A stretch of DNA of 44,521 bases from an uncultured Fusicatenibacter sp. (GTDB taxonomy: Bacteria; Bacillota; Clostridia; Lachnospirales; Lachnospiraceae), in NCBI GenBank assembly GCA_902493585.1, contig CABUPZ010000015.1, positions 1 to 44,521 on the forward strand, given 5' to 3'. Position numbers and translations under genes: made by a program. This document shows positions 1 to 8,900 of the stretch, piece by piece; within the stretch, counting starts at the first letter, position 1, and every line of letters starts with the position of its first letter. The notes under the pieces were generated by a model. The model made no database searches and had not been told where the DNA came from. It saw nothing but the letters and a program-made list of their open reading frames with translations.

Positions 1-71
1 TCGAACCCACGCGCCCTTTCGGACAAACGGTTTTCAAGACCGCCTCGTTATGACCGCTTCGATACCTCTCC
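1..71 (-). tRNA. tRNA-Ser(UGA), 3' end cut by window edge
   Basis: Read on the minus strand, the sequence begins GGAGAGG (acceptor 5' strand, ending at base 71), has a Ser-type D arm, and an anticodon loop CTTGAAA (complement of 32-38) whose middle triplet TGA (complement of 34-36) reads UCA codons. A long variable arm (around GTCCGAAAGGGC) follows, then the start of the T arm with GTGGGTTCGA. The long variable arm fits a class II tRNA such as tRNA-Ser. The acceptor 3' strand lies beyond base 1. Confidence 0.93.
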
Positions 72-154
72 ATGCATGAATTCAAACCTCGGCTACGCCG
101 AAATCCATCTTTTCTTTTCCTTCACAACAAGTATCTCGCGTGAAGACAATGAGT

Positions 155-183
155 ATTATAACTGCTTTATTTCCATATGTCAA
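155..183 (-). promoter_or_regulatory. sigma-A promoter of tRNA-Ser
   Basis: On the minus strand a perfect -35 TTGACA (178-183), a 17-base spacer and a perfect -10 TATAAT (155-160) lie about 80 bases upstream of the tRNA 5' end. No other gene follows on this strand before the tRNA, so the promoter is assigned to it. Confidence 0.88.
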
Positions 184-228
184 CCATAAATTTCATTTTT
201 TTTCAATTTTCTGTAAGACAGAAATAAT

Positions 229-253
229 CGTTCATCCCGCTGAACCACTGCAG
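229..253. repeat. Intergenic palindromic repeat, copy 1
   Basis: A 25-base segment starting CGTTC and ending CTGCAG with CTGAAC in the middle. It matches the copy at 37119-37143 at about 18 of 25 positions by eye. It lies between the tRNA promoter and the 3' end of ispD. Confidence 0.5.
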
Positions 254-257
254 TCAG

Positions 258-303
258 AAAACAGTGCAGCAAGGCGCATCATCTGCCCGTATGCGCCTGC
301 TGC
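258..303 (-). terminator. Candidate terminator after ispD
   Basis: GCAGCA(A)GGCGCAT (266-279) pairs with ATGCGCCTGCTGC (291-303), a 13-pair stem with one bulged base that overlaps the last codons of ispD. On the minus strand only a short T4 run follows (258-261), so intrinsic termination may be weak. Confidence 0.5.
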
Positions 304-1049
304 TCTCTTTCCGTAAGATACCGGTCATATTTCTGGGTTTTCAGGATACTCGCTGCAATTCCCAGATCCTCCGGTGTTGTGATCTTGATATTCTGATAGC
401 TGCCCTCGACCATGCGTACCGTAACGCCCATCTGGCTCTCCACTACCATGGCGTCATCCGTAATCCCCGACGGATCCTTCTGCATCAGTCTGCGGAACGC
501 CTCAGCGATCAGAGAAACCGAGAATACCTGCGGTGTCTGCGCCTGCCATACCAGACTCCGGTCAGGACTCTGGACGATATTCCCTTCCCGGTCTGTCAGT
601 TTGATCGTATCCTTCACCGGCATTCCGGCGACACATGCCTGGTATTTTTCAACCGCCTGCCAGGTGCGCCCGATGATCTCTTCTGTCAGAAACGGGCGCG
701 CGCCGTCATGGATAAAAACATATCCGTCCCGGTTGCCGATCTCGCTGTCCTTCTGGAGGATTTCAATCGCTTTCCAGACACTCTCATACCGTTCCCTGCC
801 TCCGACGCAGATTTTCTTTACCTTTTTCCATCCGTAGTGCTGCACCAGCTCCCTCTCACAGTATTCCTGCTGGCCTTCCCCGGTCATCAGCACAATGTCG
901 TCGATCAGCGGCGACCGTTCGAAGGCTTCCAGCGCGTAGGCCGCCACCGGATGTCCTCCGATTTTCAGATACTGCTTTGCCACAGAAGTCCCCATGCGGG
1001 TCCCTTTTCCTGCCGCAAGCACAACGGCTGTACAATGTTTTTTCTCCAT
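279..1049 (-). CDS. ispD: 2-C-methyl-D-erythritol 4-phosphate cytidylyltransferase
   Basis: 256 aa. IspD transfers CMP from CTP to methylerythritol 4-phosphate in the cytosol, the third step of the non-mevalonate isoprenoid route. The N-terminal nucleotide-binding loop VVLAAGKGTRMG (about residues 8-19), the substrate-lysine segment AKQYL, HDGARPF, and TPQVF in the C-terminal half fit the family, as does the length. The ATG at 1049 was chosen because CGAGGAG lies about 8 bases upstream; a longer reading to 1112 has no ribosome binding site. It is the last gene of a minus-strand operon, 99 bases after tsaD; that gap holds a GGTCTGC/GCAGACC hairpin (1104-1128). The window also carries ispG, another gene of the same pathway, in the adjacent operon. 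Confidence 0.95.
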   Translation of the reverse strand: MEKKHCTAVVLAAGKGTRMGTSVAKQYLKIGGHPVAAYALEAFERSPLIDDIVLMTGEGQQEYCERELVQHYGWKKVKKICVGGRERYESVWKAIEILQKDSEIGNRDGYVFIHDGARPFLTEEIIGRTWQAVEKYQACVAGMPVKDTIKLTDREGNIVQSPDRSLVWQAQTPQVFSVSLIAEAFRRLMQKDPSGITDDAMVVESQMGVTVRMVEGSYQNIKITTPEDLGIAASILKTQKYDRYLTEREQQAHTGR

Positions 1050-1148
1050 TTCCTCCGCTCCTCGTATCATAAGTTTATAGTTACTTTGTAAATATTTAAA
1101 CCAGGTCTGCACATTTCCTGCGCAGACCGTGCGAAAATATAGTACCGT

Positions 1149-2180
1149 TTACCGCTCTCCCAGCCGCAGGTTCGGCACTGCATTGAGATCCCATCCGTGA
1201 CGGGTTCCCTTTTGGTATTCATAATACGCCGCCACTCCGATCATGGCTGCATTGTCCGTACAGTAAACAGGTGACGGATAATAAAATTGAATATTCTCTC
1301 TTCGGCATGCCTCATCCATTGCCGCACGCAGTCCACGGTTGGACGCAACGCCGCCTGCGATCGCCAGACGGTCCATATGATGATCCTTCGCCGCCCGGAT
1401 CGCATTGTCCACCAGAACATCGATCACCGCCTGCTGGAAGGACGCCGCCACGTCCGCTTCGTTCACCGGTACGCCGCTCATCCTGCATTTATTCAGATAA
1501 TTGAGCACAGCGGATTTCAGGCCGCTGAAGCTGAAGTCATACGGCGCTTCTTCGATATGCGCTCTCGGAAATTCAATGGCGTGAGGATTTCCCTCTTTTG
1601 CCAGCCGGTCGATCTTCGGACCGCCCGGATAGCCAAGGCCGATGGCACGGGCAACCTTGTCGAACGCCTCGCCCGCCGCGTCGTCCCTGGTCCTGCCGAG
1701 AATCTCAAACACCCCGTAGTCCTTGACGATAACCAGATGCGTATGGCCTCCGGATATGATCTCGCATAAAAACGGGGGCTCCAGATCCGGATGTTCAATA
1801 TAATTTGCCGATACATGGCCTTCAATATGGTGAACTCCGACCAGCGGAAGCCCCGCCGCATAGGCGATCGCCTTCGCCTCCGCCACGCCCACCAGAAGAG
1901 CTCCCACCAGGCCGGGACCGTAGGTCACGCCGATCGCATCCAGATCCTGCAGCGTGACGCCTGCCTCATCCAGCGCTGCCTGCACCACCTGATTGATCTT
2001 TTCAATATGTTTCCGGGACGCGATTTCCGGCACTACACCCCCGTACAGGGTATGGAGGGCAATCTGTGAAGAAATAATGTTGGAACGGACCGTTCGCCCG
2101 TCCTCGATCACTGCCGCGGCAGTTTCGTCACAGGAGCTCTCGATCGCAAGAATTTTACAGGTTTTCTTTTCTTCACTCAT
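1149..2180 (-). CDS. tsaD: tRNA N6-adenosine threonylcarbamoyltransferase TsaD
   Basis: 343 aa. TsaD moves the threonylcarbamoyl group from threonylcarbamoyl-AMP to A37 of ANN-decoding tRNAs (t6A), working with TsaB and TsaE in bacteria. The N-terminal ILAIESSCDETAAAV (kinase-like ASKHA phosphate loop), the metal-binding HIEGH near residue 110, SGGHTHLV, and GGVASN in the C-terminal lobe are all present, so the enzyme looks intact. The ATG at 2180 has AGGAGG 8 bases upstream, inside the end of rnz; the two genes overlap by 8 bases, suggesting translational coupling. tsaB and tsaE are not in the window. Confidence 0.97.
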   Translation of the reverse strand: MSEEKKTCKILAIESSCDETAAAVIEDGRTVRSNIISSQIALHTLYGGVVPEIASRKHIEKINQVVQAALDEAGVTLQDLDAIGVTYGPGLVGALLVGVAEAKAIAYAAGLPLVGVHHIEGHVSANYIEHPDLEPPFLCEIISGGHTHLVIVKDYGVFEILGRTRDDAAGEAFDKVARAIGLGYPGGPKIDRLAKEGNPHAIEFPRAHIEEAPYDFSFSGLKSAVLNYLNKCRMSGVPVNEADVAASFQQAVIDVLVDNAIRAAKDHHMDRLAIAGGVASNRGLRAAMDEACRRENIQFYYPSPVYCTDNAAMIGVAAYYEYQKGTRHGWDLNAVPNLRLGER

Positions 2181-3102
2181 GGTTCTCTCCCTCCTGCTCC
2201 TCAAATTTCAGTTCCACCGTCTTTCCGTCTTTCCCCGCCTCGATCTTCGGGAAAATCTTCTGTGCATCCGCAAGATACTGTTCCGGATGCACCAGCGACG
2301 GAGAAAAATGCGTCAGCCACATGGCTTTCGGCTGTGCCTTTTTCCCAAGCTGCGCCGCTTCCGTGAAAGTCATATGCCGGTACTCTTTCGCTTTGTCCGC
2401 TTTCTCCGGCTCTCCGTACATGCCCTCGCAGATAAACAGGTCGGAATCCGCCGCATGTTCGGCGATTCTCTCCACCGGCCGGGTATCCGTGCAGTAAGTC
2501 ACCTTGATCCCTTTCCGGTCCGGGCCAAGCACCATGTCCGGCGTCAATATGCCGTCCGGCGTTTCCACGGTCTCCCCTTTCTGCAGGGGATTCCAGTAGC
2601 GCACCGGTATCTGCTGTGCTTTCGCACGCTCCACATCAAATTTTCCTTTTCTCGGAATCTCTATGGTATAACCGTAGCAGATGACGTTATGCTGTACACG
2701 GAATGCAGTGATCTGATACCCGTTCAGCTCCACCTTCATCTCCGGTTCTGTAATCTCAAGAAAACGGATGGGAAACGGAAGTTCCGGACAGATAACGCGC
2801 AGCGCGTTGACCACACGCTCCAGCCCTTTGGGGCCGATCATCGTAAGCGTCTCCCTGCGGTCCGCATTTCCCATCGTAAGAAGCAGCCCCGGAAGGCCGC
2901 TGATATGATCTGCGTGATAATGGGTAAAGCAGATGGTATCAATCGGCTTGAACGTCCAGCCGCGTTCTTTGACTGCCACCTGGGTGCCCTCTCCGCAGTC
3001 GATCAGGAGACTGCTGCCGTTGTAACGGGTCAGCAGAGAGGTCAGACGGCGTCTGGGCAGCGGCATCATGCCGCCTGTTCCCAACAAACATACATCTAAC
3101 AT
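2173..3102 (-). CDS. rnz: Ribonuclease Z
   Basis: 309 aa, the usual length of the short bacterial tRNase Z. It removes 3' trailers from tRNA precursors as a metallo-beta-lactamase-fold zinc endonuclease. Visible are GTGGMMP at the N terminus, the zinc motif THYHADH (about residues 60-66), a conserved H in the PxKxxxV/HxxxFT-like segment YRHMTFTEAA, and LTHFS near the C terminus. AAGAGG lies 6 bases upstream of the ATG. It is preceded by the TrpA-like gene (25-base gap) and overlaps tsaD. Pairing with tsaD makes this part of the operon a tRNA maturation block. Confidence 0.95.
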   Translation of the reverse strand: MLDVCLLGTGGMMPLPRRRLTSLLTRYNGSSLLIDCGEGTQVAVKERGWTFKPIDTICFTHYHADHISGLPGLLLTMGNADRRETLTMIGPKGLERVVNALRVICPELPFPIRFLEITEPEMKVELNGYQITAFRVQHNVICYGYTIEIPRKGKFDVERAKAQQIPVRYWNPLQKGETVETPDGILTPDMVLGPDRKGIKVTYCTDTRPVERIAEHAADSDLFICEGMYGEPEKADKAKEYRHMTFTEAAQLGKKAQPKAMWLTHFSPSLVHPEQYLADAQKIFPKIEAGKDGKTVELKFEEQEGENHE

Positions 3103-3127
3103 GTTTTTCCTCTTTTCTATTCGAATA

Positions 3128-3898
3128 TTAACGTTCCGCCGCGCGGACTGCTTCTTTCATCATCCGCGCATAGGTATAGATATGCGGCGCCGCATGGCTC
3201 CCATATCTTGCGATCAGATTCGCAAAAATACTTCCAACGACGATCCCGTCGGAACACCGCGCCGCCAGCGTCGCCTGATCCGTCGTATGGATCCCGAAGC
3301 CGACAACCGCAGGGATATCCGTGATCAGCCGGATCTCCCGGATCACCGCCGTAAGCTCTGTATTTTCTTTTCTCATACCGTCCTGGTCATTTCCTGCCGA
3401 AGTCAGATAGATAAACCCATCCGCCTTTGCCGCAGTCCCGTGGATGTCCTCCCCTACACCCGCAGGCAGTACAGGAATCCAGGACACTTCCTTTTGCTGC
3501 GCCAGAATACGCAGTCTCTCCTCCTGCTCCCCGGAAACATCCGGGATCAGGATCCCGTCAATCCCCGCCTGGCGGCAGTCATGGAAAAATTTTTTCTCTC
3601 CGTAACACCGGATCGGATCCTGAAACGTCATAAATGCCAGCGGAGTTTTCCTTCTTGCCCGGAAAGACGCGCAGATTTCAAAAACTTCTTCCATCTCCGA
3701 ACTGCCCCCGGAATCCGCCCCGCTGTCCCAGGAATCCGTCCCACATCGAAAAGACGGCAGGACAAGCCCGATAATATCAGCGCCCGCCCTGTCCAGTTCC
3801 GTCATATATTCTCTCGTTCTCGCCAGACTCGGATCGCCCACAGGCAAAAACGGGATCATTGCCTTTCCGCGTGCAAATGCTTCGCTTATTCTGCTCAT
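3128..3898 (-). CDS. Tryptophan synthase alpha-like protein lacking the catalytic Glu
   Basis: 256 aa, close to TrpA length (about 260-270), and TrpA-like along its whole length: FLPVGDPSL near the N terminus, the NPI-like segment FQDPIRCYG, GIDGILIPDVSGEQEE, GFIYLTSAGNDQDG, VGFGIHTTDQA and DGIVVGS, all TIM-barrel strand ends of the family. However, the usual IELG(V/I)PFSDP...ADGP block, which carries the catalytic Glu49 and Asp60 of enteric TrpA, is replaced by IIGLVLPSF and a Gly/Ser/Asp-rich stretch; the Glu position is Gly44. Indole-glycerol-phosphate lyase activity is therefore doubtful. No trpB or other trp gene is nearby; it sits in an operon between a TPR gene and rnz. AAGGAAG lies 7 bases before the ATG. 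Fold assignment is firm, function unknown. Confidence 0.8.
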   Translation of the reverse strand: MSRISEAFARGKAMIPFLPVGDPSLARTREYMTELDRAGADIIGLVLPSFRCGTDSWDSGADSGGSSEMEEVFEICASFRARRKTPLAFMTFQDPIRCYGEKKFFHDCRQAGIDGILIPDVSGEQEERLRILAQQKEVSWIPVLPAGVGEDIHGTAAKADGFIYLTSAGNDQDGMRKENTELTAVIREIRLITDIPAVVGFGIHTTDQATLAARCSDGIVVGSIFANLIARYGSHAAPHIYTYARMMKEAVRAAER

Positions 3899-3926
3899 CT
3901 TGTCTCTTCCTTTTCTGTTGTCCGGA

Positions 3927-4697
3927 TCAAAGCCCTGTATTTCGATGATACTCTCTTGTCCACGCCGTCAGCGCGCTGTCCAGATCTTTGGGCAGTTCTA
4001 TCTTCATAGCCTCCGCCATCTGGGCATCCATTTCCTTTCTCGTCTCCGCATCCACATCCAGCTCACGGGCCAGCTGCTCATAGGCTTCCCTGCCGTTGTT
4101 CATATGCACGGCAAACAGATAGCTCTTCAAAGCCGCTCTGGAACGGAGGGACTCGTAAGACTTCCGGAAGCATTCCAGCGCTTCCTCCATCTGGAACAGG
4201 CTGGCATAGGCGCAGCCCATGTTGTTATAAACACTTCCGGTAAACTGTTCCCCAAGATTGGTGTCTTTAACATCTTCCAGGGCAGACTGATAAACCCGGA
4301 TGGCATTGATATATTTCTCATGTTCCACCAGATAATCGCCCTTCAGTTTCCGGCGGACTGCCTCCGGCTGCTCTTCAAACTGCTTCAGCCGTTCATTCAT
4401 CTCCTTGAACTGCTCATGGGACAGATAGTTGATCTCTTTGAAAATCGGAAGAATAAATTCTCCGATGCTGCTGCGCTCATCCAGCCGCGGATAAAGTTTC
4501 TGGTAGAGTCTTCGCAAATGAAGCTCGTCCCGGATCCACACGCACAGCTGTTCGTTGATGATCGTATCGTCCAGAAGATAAATGTTGTGGTACATATAAT
4601 AACATAATTCCTCGATGGAATAGATGTTGGTGCTGATATTTACAATGTAATAAGGAATTTTTGCCCGCTTGATCTGACAAAGAATATATCCGCTCAT
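3927..4697 (-). CDS. TPR-repeat protein of the Hsp70-like module
   Basis: 256 aa, cytosolic (no signal peptide or membrane segment). The N-terminal 90 residues (SGYILCQIKRAKIPYYI onward) match nothing I can name; about residues 110-200 form at least two TPR-like helix pairs, with GDYLVEHEKYINAIRVYQ, then YNNMGCAYASLFQMEEALEC followed by FRKSYE. The C-terminal part is charged and helical. Its ATG overlaps the stop of the Hsp70-like gene in ATGA, with GGAGG 7 bases upstream, so the two are probably translationally coupled. TPR proteins often act as partners of Hsp70 proteins, which makes a partner role plausible, but that is inference. I know no experimentally studied homologue. Confidence 0.85.
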   Translation of the reverse strand: MSGYILCQIKRAKIPYYIVNISTNIYSIEELCYYMYHNIYLLDDTIINEQLCVWIRDELHLRRLYQKLYPRLDERSSIGEFILPIFKEINYLSHEQFKEMNERLKQFEEQPEAVRRKLKGDYLVEHEKYINAIRVYQSALEDVKDTNLGEQFTGSVYNNMGCAYASLFQMEEALECFRKSYESLRSRAALKSYLFAVHMNNGREAYEQLARELDVDAETRKEMDAQMAEAMKIELPKDLDSALTAWTREYHRNTGL

Positions 4698-5950
4698 TTT
4701 GACGCCTCCCCCATAGTCTCATGCCAGATTTTGCCGCTTTTCGGGAACATTTCTCCAAATCCAAGATCTTCCACTGTGATCCTGCAGCTTTTCGGGGCAT
4801 CATATTCCAGTCTCAGGCGCAGACGCGTGGTCCTTGACGGGCGTTTCGGCAGTCCCGGCAGATGCATGGTATAACGGTTCTTCTTCCCGCTCTCCATGTC
4901 GCTTACCACAAAGACCAGTTCCTCGGTATCGTCCAGGATCAGTTCACATTCCTTCTCCGCTTCGTACCAGTTCACGCCCGCCTGGATCATCGGATAATAC
5001 GCCGGAGAACCGGAGATTACCATCTCCATGCCGACGTTATTCCGCACCAGATCATTGCCAAGGAACAGATAGCCCTTCAGGCTGCGCTCCTCCACTTTTT
5101 CCCGGGCCGTAAAGCACGCTCCCCGGGCGAAGAGATTGTTTCCGCCGAAGACATGGCGCTGATTCCTGCACAGAAGCTTGATGGAGCCTTCCGCCCAGGA
5201 ACGTTCAAAACCGTCTCCCACCAGATAAATACTGGAATAAATCTCATTTTCAAAGGATTCGCTGATCAGACGGCTGAAATCCCGGTCACGGTCCTGCGCC
5301 GCCTCATGGAGCTTCATGTGCTTTCCTTCTTTTACCGTCACCGTCGCGGGTCTGGTCCTGCGGTTTACCGACAGGGCATAGAACGTCACATCGTTCCCCT
5401 CAAAGCGGAACATGCCAACCTTGCGGCTCCACAGCTCCGGTTTCTGATACAGCGTATGGTAATAAAAACTTTCCGTATATTCCTGCAGGTACGCACGTCC
5501 CCGCGGAATTCCCAGCAGCTCATAGGCACATCTCAGATTTTTCACAAACGCACGGGTCAGCTTCGGGGTCGTCACTGTGATCCCTGCAATCTGAAGTCCC
5601 GGCTCCATCACGCCTGCCGCCTGGAGCGCCGCTTTCAGAAATACGGCAAGCAGTTCTCCCGGCGCATAGGCGGTATCTTCGATCATATAAGGACGCTCAT
5701 TCATGCAGACCTCATAGAGATGTTCCACCTCCAGAAGTTCTGCACCCTCTCCGTCCTCCTGACTTCCTCTCACGGCTGCATACCACTTGTCCTCTCCCGG
5801 TTTCTTGAACAGGGCCGTCGGAAACGCTTCTTCGATGGAGCCCTTCCGCACCGGCACCGACACCGCGTCCCTGTCTGCACGGTCATAACAGCAGATCTGT
5901 GATTCTTTTTCGCCAAAATCAAATCCAAGTATCAAATTTTTCAGTTCCAT
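4694..5950 (-). CDS. Hsp70/actin-fold-like protein (DUF5716-type)
   Basis: 418 aa. The order of motifs follows the Hsp70 nucleotide-binding domain: ILGFDFGEKESQICCYD (residues 6-22, phosphate-1-like), ITVTTPKLTRAFVKNLRCAY then YLQEYTESFYYHTLY (resembling the DnaK ITVPAYF...EPTAAALAY region), GMFRFEGNDVTFYAL (phosphate-2 position), and IYLVGDGFERSW (adenosine-motif position) followed by GGNNLFARGACFTARE. About residues 290-400 look like a beta substrate-binding-type domain ending LPGLPKRPSRTTRLRL and VEDLGFGE. The phosphate-2 site lacks the usual GGGT run, so ATP hydrolysis may be weak or lost. The AGGAGG box is 9 bases before the ATG; the gene starts 20 bases after the 1177-aa gene. The DUF5716 label is from memory of Lachnospiraceae annotations. 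Confidence 0.82.
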   Translation of the reverse strand: MELKNLILGFDFGEKESQICCYDRADRDAVSVPVRKGSIEEAFPTALFKKPGEDKWYAAVRGSQEDGEGAELLEVEHLYEVCMNERPYMIEDTAYAPGELLAVFLKAALQAAGVMEPGLQIAGITVTTPKLTRAFVKNLRCAYELLGIPRGRAYLQEYTESFYYHTLYQKPELWSRKVGMFRFEGNDVTFYALSVNRRTRPATVTVKEGKHMKLHEAAQDRDRDFSRLISESFENEIYSSIYLVGDGFERSWAEGSIKLLCRNQRHVFGGNNLFARGACFTAREKVEERSLKGYLFLGNDLVRNNVGMEMVISGSPAYYPMIQAGVNWYEAEKECELILDDTEELVFVVSDMESGKKNRYTMHLPGLPKRPSRTTRLRLRLEYDAPKSCRITVEDLGFGEMFPKSGKIWHETMGEASK

Positions 5951-5970
5951 GTTCTGTCACCTCCTGCTGC

Positions 5971-8900
5971 TTATTCCAGAATGGAAAAGCATGATTTCAC
6001 CAGTGCTTCTTTCTCCAGGTACTGCCTCAGCGCCTTCTTCGTCTCTTCTTCGTTGCCCACCGTCTTTGCCGCCAGGATCCGGTTGAGCATCTGATACCGG
6101 CTCTTTCCATCGCTCTGGCTCTGGGTCATATGAATGGTTTTCAGCTGGGACTTTTCGGTTTTTCCCTTCTGCTCGCAGGTCAGATAGTACTCCAGCTTTT
6201 CCCCGTAGAACAACAGGAATTCCTTGACGAAAATTCCCTGGTACATATTGCGCATCGGCTCGCACTTCCACTCTTCCATACCGGAAAGACGGTAGTAGAT
6301 CATCACCTGACTGTCCACCGGATATTTTTCTTCTACAAATACCCGGTCCTCCACCTGATACATCTGCGTCAGTTCCTGCGGGAATTTCTGATAGAATGCG
6401 AACCGCAGGCCCTCCTGCTGAAAACGGTAGAGCAGCCGGCGCACATGCCCGGTCTGTTCCCCGGTCAGTCTGGTCTGTTCCGAATAGTATTTCAAAAGTG
6501 CAAGCGCACAGATTTCCTCCATCTCCCAGCCGCGGTCGAAAACCGTCTCCAGGCACTCAAAAATTCTGTCCTCCACCGCCCGGTTTTCCATAAAATATCC
6601 GATGGAAAGATAGGTCAGATAAGCCGTCACCACAAGTTCCCGTCCGGTCTGGGAAATATAACTCTCCAGAATACGGCAGCCTGCCTCCGGCCACGCACGA
6701 ACGAACATGGCGGTGGTCAGGATCCTCTCTTCCAGCCGGTAGCTTTCCACCTGGAAACCTTTTACCTTTTCCCACAGGGCGCACATCGCATCGACGCTTC
6801 CGCGATACTGCTGCTCCAGATAACGCAGCACCACTTCATCATAAAGACCGCCGCGGAAGGTATGATCTGCCAGGTACACCAGACTTTCATCCGGCTGGAA
6901 TTCCCTGTTCAGGATCATGTGGCTCGCCAGACGCAGCACGCAGGAATCCGAGAGCTCCTCATATCCGTATTTCTGCACCAGAGCAAACGCTCTTTCATAT
7001 TTTCCATCCGCCGTCAGAAGTTCGATCACCGAAGATTTATTCACACAGACGTATTCCTCATCGCTGAGTTCCTGCAGCGCCTCTTCCACCGGGCTTTCTC
7101 CCAGGTGCTCCCAGTAATAGTCCAGAAGCTTCTGCCGGATCAGGCGGCGGTATTTTTCGGTAAAGGACGAAGAATGCGCTGCCTGCTGGTACCATCCCAG
7201 CTTCTGCTCACAGACATCCATCTCTTCCTCTGTCTCCCCGCACAGATAGAGCAGCAGTCCGGGATTGTCCACCTCAAACGCTCCGCAGGCACGCGCCAGC
7301 ACCTCGTCCTCAAACAGCGGCTTGTCTTCGTAGCTGATGGTCGTGGCAAAGCGCCGCTTCTTTTCATCCTCCAGGAAAATCCGCGCCTTCTGTCCGTACA
7401 CACGGATATAGGCGGTGTGATCGGACACCGGATACGTCATCTCATGCCGCAGTGCAGGATGGCATACGACGACTCTGCGGATCTTGCTGTTTTTGCAGGA
7501 AATCTTGTGGGTAAACAGAACATCCGCCAAAGCTCTCGCGCTGACATTGTCCTTTGGCATCGGAAGAAATTCCTCGTAGATCCGGGCATAATCCTCGTTG
7601 ATCCTGCCCTTCTGCACTTCAATGCGGGCAAAATCTTCCATCGCCTTTTTGTAACTCTGCCAGGTGTTCCTGTCTTTTTCCTTGTTTTTGATCACATTCG
7701 CATAGACGAATGCTTTTTTCTGCCCGCTGAGGGCATTGTTATATGTGAAGTACACACGGATGACCTGCGGAAGCATTCCGTCAAATCCTGCTCCCATGGT
7801 CTCAATATAATACTCATAAAGCCGTGTGATGCGCAGTTCATGCTCCACCGCCAGGGCATACCACCGGAAATATTCCGGCCGCGTCGGCTGTCCCTTCATG
7901 ATCAGCTGGCAGATTGCCTCCAGCACCTCGTCCGACGGGTACTGGTCATACCCTTTGCTCAGAAAACGGTACACGCCGGGATCAAAATTTTTCAGATGAC
8001 CGCTCAGATAAGCGGCGCGTTTCAGGATTTCCTCCGTCATCCTCCCGTAACGCTGTGCAAAGCGCAGCACCTGGATCATAAACCCGGACATCTTGCGAAG
8101 CTGTCCCTCCTGGCGCAGAAGCACCTTGAAGGCTTCCAGATACAGGAACGGGCTGGTACATCCCATCCGATAGATCTGCTCCATGGAATACAGCTGCTTT
8201 GCCAGAGAAACACGGTAGGTGTCGTCCTCACGCATCAGCAGCAGAAGCAGGATCAGATTCTCCGGCTCCTGGCGGTAAAATCCCGCCAGCCGCGCAAGGA
8301 TGGACCGGTGCTCCGGCGCGATCAGGTTCAGTTTCTTCTGATAGTACAGAAACAGCGCCTGCTCCTGGGGTGTCGTCAACGGGTATTTGCCGTTCTGCAT
8401 TCCCCAGAGCAGTTCCATTGCCAGAGCGTTTTCTTCGTTGGTGTCATACAGAAAGACCTGGCAGAAGACCAGCATGGTGCTGTTGTCTCCGGCTTCCTGC
8501 ATCGCTCTCACATGATCCCACGCGCGGTCATACCAGGTGCGGTAATCCATCTGGTGGGTCTGCAGCGCCAGGTATTCCTTCGTCAGCGCCGCCTGATGGT
8601 GCATCAGCTCCGGATTTTTCCGGCGCACCCGGGCACCCGCCGCCGACGCCTCCACCTCAAACACCAGGGTCTGATGGACATTCCGGATGATGATCCTTCC
8701 GAAGCGGCGGCCGTTTGCCAGCCGGTCCTTGTGGATGATATAATCCAGGCCGTAAACACTGCCGATAAAATTCTCAGAGGTCACGGTCTGCTTGTCCACT
8801 TCAAGGAAGTCTCCTTCCACCTCAATCTCCATCCGGACGTATCCCCAGGTATTCTTATAAATATACACCGTATCTTTCACGGACTTTTCAAGATTCCAGA

